Assembly: GCA_002298545.1 (NCBI GenBank)
Contig: DBKQ01000096.1
Coordinates: forward strand, 1-11,942
Origin: Prevotella sp. UBA746
GTDB taxonomy: Bacteria > Bacteroidota > Bacteroidia > Bacteroidales > Bacteroidaceae
DNA length: 11,942 nucleotides
Direction: 5' to 3'
Of this stretch, positions 5,806 through 11,942 are shown one piece after another (position 1 is the stretch's first letter; the number at the start of each line of letters is the position of its first letter). The translations under genes and the position numbers were made by a program. Below the pieces are notes generated by a model. That model worked only from the letters and a program-made list of their open reading frames with translations. It had not been told where the DNA came from and searched no databases.

Positions 5806-7381
5806 TAAAATCCATAATCTAATCTTCGATTTCGGTTGCGTTATCGTGGATCTCGACAAACAGAAGTGTATCGGGGCTCTGGAGCGCATCGGTGCCGGAG
5901 AGATAGCCCATTATGTTGACGAGTGCAAGCAGATAGACATGTTTCTCGACCTTGAGCTCGGCAAGATAGATGTGGCAGAGTTCTGCCGGGAAATCCGCAA
6001 GCGTGCTCCTGGCTGCAAGGCTTCCGATGAGGAGATAAGTAGGGCGTGGGGCGAACTGCTCACGGGTATTCCTGTGGAGCGTCTGCAGATGATAGAGCGT
6101 CTGCACAGAAAATATAACATATATCTCTTGAGCAACAGCAACCCGATACATTGGGATAAATCCGTAGACAACTTCTTCCCTAAGGCAGGTCATGAGCCGG
6201 AATATTATTTCGACAAGATGTTTATATCCTATAAGATGGGTATGGTGAAACCCGACCCAAGAATCTTTGAAACCCTTATCCGTGCGACCGGTATCGTTCC
6301 AGAGGAAACTCTTTTTATCGACGACTCTACGGCAAACTGCCGGGCTGCTGAAGAATTCGGAATCAATACGCTGCATGTAAAGCATGGCAGCGAGTGGCTT
6401 TCGGAATTCTCTGAAGGCTCTGAGTCTTCTTACGGCTCTGGGGGTTCTGGGGGTTCTGGGAGTTCTGGGAGTTCTGGGTCTTCAGAGGGAATAGTTGCCA
6501 CAATCGGTTTCTTTGATGGCGTCCACCGCGGTCATCGCTATCTGATAGACCAGGTGAAGTCTGTGGCAAGGGAGCATGGTGTACAATCGATGGTGATAAC
6601 CTTCGACCGTCATCCGCGAGAGGTGCTCCACAGCGATTATCAGCCACAAATGCTCAGTACGCTGAGTGAAAAGACTGCCAAGATAAAGGCAACGGGTGTA
6701 GACTATTGTGAGGTTCTGCCGTTTGATGAGGCTATGGCGTCATTGTCTGCGTATGATTTCATGAAGACGGTGTTGAGAGAAAGACTCGGCGTGAGATATC
6801 TTGTCATCGGCTACGACAATCGCTTTGGACATAACCGCACGGAGGGCTTTGACGATTATGTACGGTTTGGCAAACAACTCGGTATAGAGGTGATACGTGC
6901 CAGGGCTTTTGTACTTAACGGCGTGAATATCAGTTCTTCGGTCGTGCGCTCCTTCCTCTCCGAAGGTGAGGTGGAGATGGCTGCAATGTGTCTCGGCTAT
7001 CGCTATTCCATATGCGGCAAGGTGGTAAGCGGTGTGCAAGAGGGTAGGAAGATGGGTTTCCCAACGGCAAATATTGACATTCGGGGGATAAAGAAGATGC
7101 TGCCGGCAAATGGTGTATATGCTGTTGAGGCGATGGTCGACGACGGCAAGCAATATCCGGCGATGATGAATATCGGTACGCGTCCTACATTTCATGGCGA
7201 GAAGACAACACTCGAGGTGAACCTCTTTGACTTTAGCGGCAACCTGTATGGTCGGCAGCTCTCGGTGTCGTTCGTTAAGCGGCTCCGCGAAGAACGCAAG
7301 TTTGAATCGGAGAAGGCTCTAATGCAACAACTCGAAAAGGATAGGGAAGAGTGTTTGAAAATTGAAAAATTGAAAGATTGA
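5795..7381 (+). CDS. ribF: Fusion of HAD-family phosphatase with riboflavin kinase/FAD synthetase (RibF)
   Basis: The protein has 528 residues from ATG 5795 (MISDKIHNLIFDFG). Residues 1-202 are a HAD phosphatase of the YihX/HAD-IA type: nucleophile D12 in FDFGCVIVDLD (position +2 is Gly, as in YihX), S113 in LLSNSN, K152 in MVKPDP, and D176-D177 in FIDDS. Residues 203-232 are a Ser/Gly/Glu linker. Residues 233-528 are RibF: adenylyltransferase GFFDGVHRGH (238-247), TFDRHP (269-274), GYDNRFG (339-345) and SSSVVR (380-385), then the kinase domain with GRKMGFPTAN (417-426) and E474. RibF makes FMN from riboflavin and then FAD. The HAD substrate is unknown; FMN or the riboflavin precursor phosphate are candidates. 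No ATG, GTG or TTG in this frame lies just ahead of the RibF part, so RibF seems to be made only as the fusion. Confidence 0.92.
   Translation: MISDKIHNLIFDFGCVIVDLDKQKCIGALERIGAGEIAHYVDECKQIDMFLDLELGKIDVAEFCREIRKRAPGCKASDEEISRAWGELLTGIPVERLQMIERLHRKYNIYLLSNSNPIHWDKSVDNFFPKAGHEPEYYFDKMFISYKMGMVKPDPRIFETLIRATGIVPEETLFIDDSTANCRAAEEFGINTLHVKHGSEWLSEFSEGSESSYGSGGSGGSGSSGSSGSSEGIVATIGFFDGVHRGHRYLIDQVKSVAREHGVQSMVITFDRHPREVLHSDYQPQMLSTLSEKTAKIKATGVDYCEVLPFDEAMASLSAYDFMKTVLRERLGVRYLVIGYDNRFGHNRTEGFDDYVRFGKQLGIEVIRARAFVLNGVNISSSVVRSFLSEGEVEMAAMCLGYRYSICGKVVSGVQEGRKMGFPTANIDIRGIKKMLPANGVYAVEAMVDDGKQYPAMMNIGTRPTFHGEKTTLEVNLFDFSGNLYGRQLSVSFVKRLREERKFESEKALMQQLEKDREECLKIEKLKD
6401..6490 (+). repeat. 9-bp tandem repeat encoding the HAD-RibF linker
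   Basis: The core (about 6433-6468) consists of 9-nt units GGTTCTGGG and AGTTCTGGG, about four copies, with degenerate TCT-containing flanks. It encodes (G/S)SG repeats, residues about 214-229, inside a Ser/Gly/Glu-rich linker (203-232). Three-codon units keep the frame whatever the copy number. The middle TCT/TCC codon is shared with the repeat tract in the ATPase gene. Confidence 0.8.
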
Positions 7382-7425
7382 AAAATGGAAGGATGGAAGG
7401 ATTGAAGGATTGAAAGATTGAAAAA
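7355..7425 (+). repeat. 8-bp tandem repeat covering the ribF stop and the protease start
   Basis: About nine units of the form TTGAAARA or TGGAAGGA run without interruption (TTGAAAAA, TTGAAAGA, TTGAAAAA, TGGAAGGA twice, TTGAAGGA, TTGAAAGA, TTGAAAAA). The last codons of the fusion gene (KIEKLKD, stop 7379-7381) are read from the first units, and the ATG at 7425 is formed at the edge of the last. Eight is not a multiple of three, so a change in copy number would alter the C-terminus or the spacing to the next gene. Confidence 0.85.
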
Positions 7426-8261
7426 TGGGAAAAGAGAAAGGCGAAATGGAAAATAAAAATAATACGATAAAGGCGACGGTAATGCTTGTCTTTATGCAGG
7501 TGTTTGCTTTCATAGCTATCATAGCAATTTGCAGTTTGATTGTTCAGAGTGTATGGAAGCTGATAGCCGGTAAGGATGGTGGTACAAATGAAATGATTCT
7601 TACATCGGCAGTGTATAGTCTGATTGTGTTGCTGGTATTTATCAAGAAGAAATGGTGCATTTTGTCACCTGTATATATACAGAGCCGTCCGTGGGCGGTA
7701 CTTGCATGGGCTGCAGTGGCCGGAGCGGGGGCAATAATCCCGGAGGTGTATCTGGAGGAACTGATGCCCGACCTTACTAATCTTGTGGAGAAAGAGATGC
7801 TGGAACTTGTGCACAGCGACTTGGGGTATTTCACGCTATGCCTCTTTGCTCCGTTTGTAGAGGAAACGGTGTTCCGCGGTGCCGTGCTCCGCACGCTTTT
7901 GCCGCGGATGAAGAGCCGCTGGGCGGCAATAGCAATATCGGCAGCTCTGTTCTCGCTTGTACATATGAATCCGGCACAGATGCCGTTTGCCTTCATTGCC
8001 GGACTGCTGCTCGGTTGGCTATACAGTCGCACGGAGAGTATTCTGCCGGGCGTTGCTTATCATTGGGTGAACAACACCGTGGTGTTTGTCATGGCGCGCC
8101 TCTTGCCGCCGCAGATGTTAAGCGGTGGATTGATAGACCTGTTTGGCGGTGATCATCGGCGAATGGGCTTGGCTGTAATCTTTTCGTTCTTTATCTTCCT
8201 GCCGGCAATATATCAGTTGAATATTATTATGAGAAAAGCGCAGAATGACAACAAAAAATAG
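7425..8261 (+). CDS. CPBP-family intramembrane metalloprotease
   Basis: This is a 278-residue polytopic membrane protein of the CPBP (CaaX protease/bacteriocin-processing, Abi) family, a glutamate-type intramembrane protease group. The signature residues are present: E146-E147...R151 (EETVFR), H180 in the SLVH segment, and H213...N217 (HWVNN). Hydrophobic segments are visible at about 17-45, 57-74, 88-105, 135-145, 166-182, 186-202 and 248-266. ATG 7425 lies at the end of the 8-bp repeat; ATG 7446 would remove only seven charged residues and is an equally good start. Its substrate is unknown. It is 43 bp downstream of the HAD-RibF gene and probably in the same transcript. Confidence 0.88.
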   Translation: MGKEKGEMENKNNTIKATVMLVFMQVFAFIAIIAICSLIVQSVWKLIAGKDGGTNEMILTSAVYSLIVLLVFIKKKWCILSPVYIQSRPWAVLAWAAVAGAGAIIPEVYLEELMPDLTNLVEKEMLELVHSDLGYFTLCLFAPFVEETVFRGAVLRTLLPRMKSRWAAIAISAALFSLVHMNPAQMPFAFIAGLLLGWLYSRTESILPGVAYHWVNNTVVFVMARLLPPQMLSGGLIDLFGGDHRRMGLAVIFSFFIFLPAIYQLNIIMRKAQNDNKK

Positions 8262-8267
8262 AAAAAC

Positions 8268-8299
8268 TTTCTTTGTGTCCGTGTAAAACATTACCTTTG
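8268..8299 (+). promoter_or_regulatory. Promoter upstream of coaD
   Basis: TACCTTTG (8292-8299) is an exact -7 box. Candidate -33 boxes are TTTC (8268-8271, 20 bp spacing) or TTTG (8272-8275, 16 bp). Transcription would start near 8306, just before the coaD ATG at 8319, leaving a very short leader. It gives coaD-ybeY independent expression from the genes before it. Confidence 0.6.
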
Positions 8300-8318
8300 T
8301 ACGCAAAAACGAAAAGTA

Positions 8319-8756
8319 ATGAGAAACGGAATTTTCGTAGGAAGCTTTGATCCATATACGATAGGTCATGATTCCATCGTGAGGCGCGCTCTGCCGCTGT
8401 TCGACAAGATAATCATTGGCGTAGGCTTCAACGAGCGGAAGAAATATATGCAGACCACCGAGCAACGTGTGAAAACGATAAAGAAGATATACGAGAGCGA
8501 ACCGAAGATAGAGGTGAAGCAGTATAACGACCTGACCGTAGACTTTGCCCGTCGCGAACAGGCGGAGTTTATCATTAAGGGCGTGCGAAGCGTGAAGGAC
8601 TTTGAGTATGAGCGCGAGCAAGCCGACATCAACCGTCAGCTAACGGGCATAGAGACAGTGCTCTTCTTTGCTGAGGCTGGTATGGAGAGTATCAGTTCGA
8701 GCGTCGTCAGAGAACTCGTGCATTTCGGAAAAGACGTAAGGCGGTTCTTGCCGTAA
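8319..8756 (+). CDS. coaD: Pantetheine-phosphate adenylyltransferase
   Basis: CoaD makes dephospho-CoA from 4'-phosphopantetheine and ATP, the penultimate step of CoA synthesis, in the cytoplasm. The 145-residue protein shows the nucleotidyltransferase motif GSFDPYTIGH (8-17), the IKGVR motif (86-90, with K87 where many CoaD proteins have Arg), a DFEYE segment (94-98), and the ISSSVVR motif (125-131). The length is slightly short but normal for this phylum. It is followed 22 bp later by ybeY, probably in one transcript. Its fold is related to the adenylyltransferase half of RibF nearby. Confidence 0.95.
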   Translation: MRNGIFVGSFDPYTIGHDSIVRRALPLFDKIIIGVGFNERKKYMQTTEQRVKTIKKIYESEPKIEVKQYNDLTVDFARREQAEFIIKGVRSVKDFEYEREQADINRQLTGIETVLFFAEAGMESISSSVVRELVHFGKDVRRFLP

Positions 8757-8778
8757 ACAGAATTAAAGATTAAAAATT

Positions 8779-9189
8779 ATGATAACATACAATTCAGACG
8801 GCGTTAAGATGCCGAAAATAAGAAAGCGCGACACATCGGCTTGGATAAAAGCTGTTGCCGCTACGTATGGACGCAAGGTCGGCGATGTGGGCTACATGTT
8901 CGTCAGCGACGAGAAAATCCTTGAGGTGAACCGTGAATACTTGGGGCACGACTATTATACAGATGTAATCACCTTCGACTACGACGAGGACGACATCGTA
9001 AGCGGCGACATCGTGATATCGCTCGACACTGTGCGCTCCAATGCCGAACTCTTCGGCAAAGAGTATGACGACGAGCTGCACCGTGTCATCATCCACGGCA
9101 TACTCCATCTTTGTGGCATAAACGATAAGGGACCGGGCGAGCGCGAGATTATGGAGGCTGCCGAGAATAAGGCGCTGGCGATGCTTTAA
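8779..9189 (+). CDS. ybeY: Endoribonuclease/rRNA maturation factor YbeY
   Basis: YbeY is a small metal-dependent protein needed for 16S rRNA 3'-end maturation and ribosome quality control. The 136-residue protein has the family core NREYLGHDYYTDVITF (51-66), SGDIVIS (75-81), and the metal-site segment H106-GIL-H110-LCGIN-D116. The third ligand, His in E. coli (HxxxHxxxxxH), is Asp here. ATG 8779 gives the usual N-terminus (MITYNSDGVKMPKI); ATG 8809 would cut off conserved residues. It follows coaD by 22 bp, and its stop overlaps the rnhB stop on the other strand. Confidence 0.95.
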   Translation: MITYNSDGVKMPKIRKRDTSAWIKAVAATYGRKVGDVGYMFVSDEKILEVNREYLGHDYYTDVITFDYDEDDIVSGDIVISLDTVRSNAELFGKEYDDELHRVIIHGILHLCGINDKGPGEREIMEAAENKALAML

Positions 9190-9794
9190 TCCTCGAACTG
9201 CAGTTCCAGTTCCTGCGATCCCAATAAGTTATAACTCATGCGATGGTATGGGGTGACACCGTATTGGCGTATAGCCTCACGGTGTCTTTTTGTTGGATAC
9301 CCCTTGTTGCTCTTCCAGTCATACTGCGGATATTCTTCGGCAAGTCCGTCCATATAGTCGTCGCGATATGTCTTGGCAAGAATACTTGCTGCGGCGATAG
9401 CCATATACTTACCGTCGCCCTTCACGATTGTAGTATACGGCAAATCCTTGTACGGTTTAAACCTGTTTCCGTCTACAATCACCGCCTCCGGTCTCACCTT
9501 CAGTTGGTCGAGAGCGCGGTGCATGGCGAGGAAACTGGCATTCAGAATATTTATCTTGTCGATTTCCTCCGGTGTTACAATGCCCACCGCCCATGCCACG
9601 GCATCCCTTTCAATTACTTCCCGCAGTTGTTTCCGCTTGCGGTCGGTAAGTTTCTTAGAGTCGTTGAGCAATTCATTCTTATAGTCTGGCGGCAGAATTA
9701 CGGCAGCTGCATACACACTGCCGGCAAGGCATCCGCGTCCTGCCTCGTCGCAGCCAGCCTCTATCATCCCCTCATAATAGTGGTTTTCCAACAT
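9186..9794 (-). CDS. rnhB: Ribonuclease HII
   Basis: RNase HII cuts the RNA strand of RNA-DNA hybrids and removes single ribonucleotides from DNA. The 202-residue protein has the catalytic set D16-E17 in GCDEAGRG, D108 in VDGN and D145 in KTYRDD, plus the conserved segments LNDSKKLT (43-50), IAAASILAKT (133-142) and NKGYPTKRH (163-171). The gene is convergent with ybeY; the two TAA stops share the palindrome TTAA, a 4-bp overlap. I could not find a clear TAnnTTTG box in the A+T-rich sequence upstream of its start (9795-9860). Confidence 0.96.
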   Translation of the reverse strand: MLENHYYEGMIEAGCDEAGRGCLAGSVYAAAVILPPDYKNELLNDSKKLTDRKRKQLREVIERDAVAWAVGIVTPEEIDKINILNASFLAMHRALDQLKVRPEAVIVDGNRFKPYKDLPYTTIVKGDGKYMAIAAASILAKTYRDDYMDGLAEEYPQYDWKSNKGYPTKRHREAIRQYGVTPYHRMSYNLLGSQELELQFED

Positions 9795-9947
9795 ATCCTT
9801 ATTCTTTTATTTATAATATATACGTGATTTCTTCCTATTTATTGTGTCTGTATATAATAGAATGTTGTCTATAGGATTATTCCGACTTCCGTTTGTCGGG
9901 ATATATGAATTATATAGATTAGGGGATATTAAATCAATATTTATATA

Positions 9948-9966
9948 GACAAATTACTTATTTGTC
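9948..9966. other. Small perfect hairpin
   Basis: GACAAAT (9948-9954) and ATTTGTC (9960-9966) form a 7-bp stem with a TACTT loop, six bases before the large palindrome. It has no T-tract on either side, so I do not call it a terminator. Confidence 0.5.
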
Positions 9967-9971
9967 AGTGT

Positions 9972-10071
9972 CGAATAATTTGTACACCACTGGCGGCTAA
10001 TGGTCCACCACTGACGGCTAATGGTTCATTGGTGGTGAATAATGGTACGCCAGTGGTGTACGAATTATTTG
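9972..10071. repeat. Large imperfect palindrome with internal direct repeats
   Basis: Two 24-nt arms (9972-9995 and 10048-10071) are reverse complements at 22 of 24 positions, and in a + strand RNA both exceptions become G.U pairs. The 52-nt loop holds a shorter stem, CCACCA (10005-10010) with TGGTGG (10030-10035). A 21-bp direct repeat (9986-10006 and 10007-10027) matches at 19 of 21 positions, with common core CGGCTAATGGT. There is no coding capacity. The rest of the gap 9795-10323 is A+T-rich; besides this element, the small hairpin and a -7 box I see nothing in it. Confidence 0.8.
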
Positions 10072-10244
10072 ATGCAGTTATGCTCCTTATTTACTCGTTA
10101 ATCTCTTTAATATACATGCGTTTTTATACATTATTTTATGAAATAACAGACAATATATTAGGTATGCGTATTAAGTAGAGACATTCGAAAGTTATAAAAA
10201 CGTAAAAAATAATGAATTGTAGAACAATGGAACGTTTTTATATG

Positions 10245-10252
10245 TAATTTTG
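10245..10252 (+). promoter_or_regulatory. -7 box upstream of the secreted-protein gene
   Basis: TAATTTTG matches TAnnTTTG, 71 nt before the ATG at 10324. A -33 box at good spacing is not clear (ATTG at 10216-10219 is 25 bp away). The leader is very A+T-rich, and the start is preceded by an A/T run rather than a Shine-Dalgarno site, as is common in this phylum. Confidence 0.45.
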
Positions 10253-10323
10253 CAAAATATTTCCGTTATACATTTTTTTATAAAAATAAACGGCAATAGG
10301 TATTACACATAATTAATTATAAT

Positions 10324-11883
10324 ATGAAGAAAATTTTTACTTTATTAGCTTCGGCACTCTTTGCCGTAACAGTAAGTGCAGAGAGCTACACAGGCGCACT
10401 GAAAGTAACAGTAAACGGCATTACTACCGATGCTGGAAATGCAAACGTTGAAATGACTCCAAATGGCGATGGAACCTGCAACTTCTCCTTGAAGAACTTC
10501 ATGTTCGTAGAGGGTGGTCAGCAGATGCCTGTAGGAACAATCAATCTTACGAATATTCCTTACGACAAAGCAAGTGCAGTGGCAGTATTTACTGGCGACC
10601 AAGACCTTACAATCGCTGACGGCGATGACCCTTCTGTTCCTTTCTGGATGGGCAGTATGCTCGGCGAGATGCCTATCTTTATTCAGGGCTCTACCTACAA
10701 CGGCAAGATGAAGGCTGTTATCCTTATCGATGCCAACAAGAATAACCTCGGAGTAATCAAGGTGCTCTTCGGCGAGAATGCAGACGAGGTGGGACAGATT
10801 CCTAACTCTGGTTTCGAGAAATACCATAAGGCCGGTTCTATCGACGAGGCTAACGCATGGCACTCATTCGGAAGCTGCGACGGAAAGTTTGCAAGTATGG
10901 TAAAGGGTACTGCACATACAGAGGCAGTGAAAGATGTTTGTCCAGGTACAACGGGAACAACATCATTGCGCATATTCTCTACTTCAATTTTGGGAATTTC
11001 AGCCAACGGTACTGTAACGACAGGACGTATGTCTGCTGGATCAGTTTCAGCTACGGACAAATCGAACCACGCTTACCTCGACATGTCGAAGACAGATGTT
11101 GACGGCAACGGCGATCCATTCTATGCTGCCCTTACAGCATTCCCTGACTCTATCGGCGTGTGGATGAAATACAACCCGGGCAAGAGCGGACTCAAGGCTT
11201 CTATCTCGGCAGTAATCACCGACGGAACTTACTATCAGGACCCTGAGGACAAGACATATAACAATGTTGTAGCAAAGGCAAGCAATACCAACATCGAGGA
11301 GAATGGCGGTAGCTGGCAGTACGTAACAGTGCCTTTCGACTATGCATCATACGAAAAGCCAGAGGGACAGGAGATTGCCGGCAGGGCAATGCTCGTAACA
11401 ATGTCTACATGTGCTACTCCTGGTGGCGGCACAGGCAATGACAATCTGTATGTTGACGACCTGCGTCTGATCTACAACTACAAGCCACAGGCTCTTGTTT
11501 ATAATGGGGTCGCTTTTGCAGACTTTGCCACAGACAAGTTCGAGTACACACTCACAGGTGTAGACAAATTCGATGAGGATTTCCTGACTGCTGTAGTTCC
11601 TTCTGATGAATACGATGAGTCTAAGGTAGTAGTAGAGGATGAGGAGAATCCGGGCAACGGAACAGTTTACTACACTCTTATCTCGGGTGACTTCCAGAAC
11701 ACCGTTACTTATACTATCCACTATGCCGGTACTACTGGTATCAACGGCGTGGAGAACACCAAGAGCAACGGCGTTGCAGGAATCTACGACCTCAGCGGTC
11801 GCCGCGTAAGCATGAATGCCGGACAGCATGGCGTGTTCATCATCCGCACTGCTGATGGCAAGACTTACAAAGTGAACAAATAA
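10324..11883 (+). CDS. Secreted calycin-like/PCMD-like protein with C-terminal sorting domain
   Basis: The 519-residue protein begins with a signal peptide (1-19, MKKIFTLLASALFAVTVSA). Residues about 21-155 resemble the calycin-like lipocalin-type beta-barrel domain of Bacteroidetes (SYTGALKVTVNG, then strands of an NGDGTCNFSLKNF type). Residues about 158-385 (PNSGFEKY ... NLYVDDLRLIY) resemble the PCMD domain, a putative glycan-related beta-sandwich. The C-terminal 45 residues (GIYDLSGRRVSMNAGQHGVF, then IIR and DGKTYKV) look like a type IX secretion sorting domain. The likely location is the cell surface or outside the cell; the ligand is unknown. The gene stands alone, with a long upstream gap. 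The domain names are from pattern memory. Confidence 0.85.
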   Translation: MKKIFTLLASALFAVTVSAESYTGALKVTVNGITTDAGNANVEMTPNGDGTCNFSLKNFMFVEGGQQMPVGTINLTNIPYDKASAVAVFTGDQDLTIADGDDPSVPFWMGSMLGEMPIFIQGSTYNGKMKAVILIDANKNNLGVIKVLFGENADEVGQIPNSGFEKYHKAGSIDEANAWHSFGSCDGKFASMVKGTAHTEAVKDVCPGTTGTTSLRIFSTSILGISANGTVTTGRMSAGSVSATDKSNHAYLDMSKTDVDGNGDPFYAALTAFPDSIGVWMKYNPGKSGLKASISAVITDGTYYQDPEDKTYNNVVAKASNTNIEENGGSWQYVTVPFDYASYEKPEGQEIAGRAMLVTMSTCATPGGGTGNDNLYVDDLRLIYNYKPQALVYNGVAFADFATDKFEYTLTGVDKFDEDFLTAVVPSDEYDESKVVVEDEENPGNGTVYYTLISGDFQNTVTYTIHYAGTTGINGVENTKSNGVAGIYDLSGRRVSMNAGQHGVFIIRTADGKTYKVNK

Positions 11884-11942
11884 TCAGACAAGAGAACATT
11901 CGTTGTTTTTCTAAGAATATAAGAGGGTGTGTCAAAACGATG

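Noticed and set aside
5819..6385. Minus-strand open frame opposite the HAD domain
   Set aside because: The HAD motifs on the plus strand are complete; the opposite frame looks like a complement artefact.
5795..7381. Fusion as a simple sequencing frameshift artefact
   Set aside because: The whole linker is in frame with no stop and RibF lacks a start of its own; an error would have to mimic an in-frame repeat bridge, though resequencing would settle it.
9243..9827. Plus-strand open frame opposite rnhB
   Set aside because: The minus strand encodes RNase HII with all its catalytic residues, and the plus-strand frame has no recognisable motif.
9986..10027. Two 21-bp direct repeats that might suggest a CRISPR start
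   Set aside because: The copies abut with no spacer, there are only two, and they are part of a palindromic element; no cas genes are nearby.
11884..11922. Possible terminator after the secreted-protein gene
   Set aside because: A short AACA/TGTT pairing before TTTTT is too weak to call.

Overview
The window looks like a chromosomal segment from a Prevotella-type member of the Bacteroidales. The reasons are promoter boxes of the Bacteroidetes type (TTTG, about 19-20 bp, then TAnnTTTG) before several genes, weak or absent Shine-Dalgarno sites, a secreted protein with a Bacteroidetes-type C-terminal sorting domain, and 8-9 bp variable-number repeats. Most of the window is ordinary housekeeping DNA.

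Layout. 1-345: non-coding, with a terminator (110-147) and a strong promoter (234-264). 346-2170 (+): three small A+T-rich genes (the third DUF4160-like) overlapping one another and running into ruvB through a TAATG overlap. 2171-2320: an intergenic element with inverted-repeat ends and nested hairpins. 2321-2657 (-): two very small membrane-protein genes. 2752-2937 (-): a CAU-anticodon tRNA with its own promoter and terminator. 3079-8261 (+): a Ca2+-type P-type ATPase, a fusion of a HAD phosphatase with the FAD synthetase RibF, and a CPBP-family membrane protease. 8319-9189 (+): coaD and ybeY. 9186-9794 (-): rnhB, convergent with ybeY. 9795-10323: a long non-coding gap with a large imperfect palindrome. 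10324-11883 (+): a secreted calycin-like/PCMD-like protein. 11884-11942: a non-coding tail.

How the genes relate. RuvB is the Holliday-junction motor, and its transcription probably starts at the promoter ahead of the three small genes. The ATPase stop overlaps the HAD-RibF start by 11 bp, so the two are probably translationally coupled. RibF (FMN/FAD) and CoaD (CoA) are cofactor enzymes with related nucleotidyltransferase folds. YbeY and RNase HII are RNA-processing enzymes.

The most unusual item is the HAD-RibF fusion. A phosphatase and a complete riboflavin kinase/FMN adenylyltransferase are joined by a Gly/Ser linker encoded by a 9-bp tandem repeat, and RibF has no visible start codon of its own. 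Plants have an analogous pair of activities (FMN hydrolase plus riboflavin kinase) in one protein. Next in interest are the small-gene cassette joined to ruvB, an 8-bp repeat covering the ribF stop and the protease start, and the palindrome upstream of the secreted protein gene.
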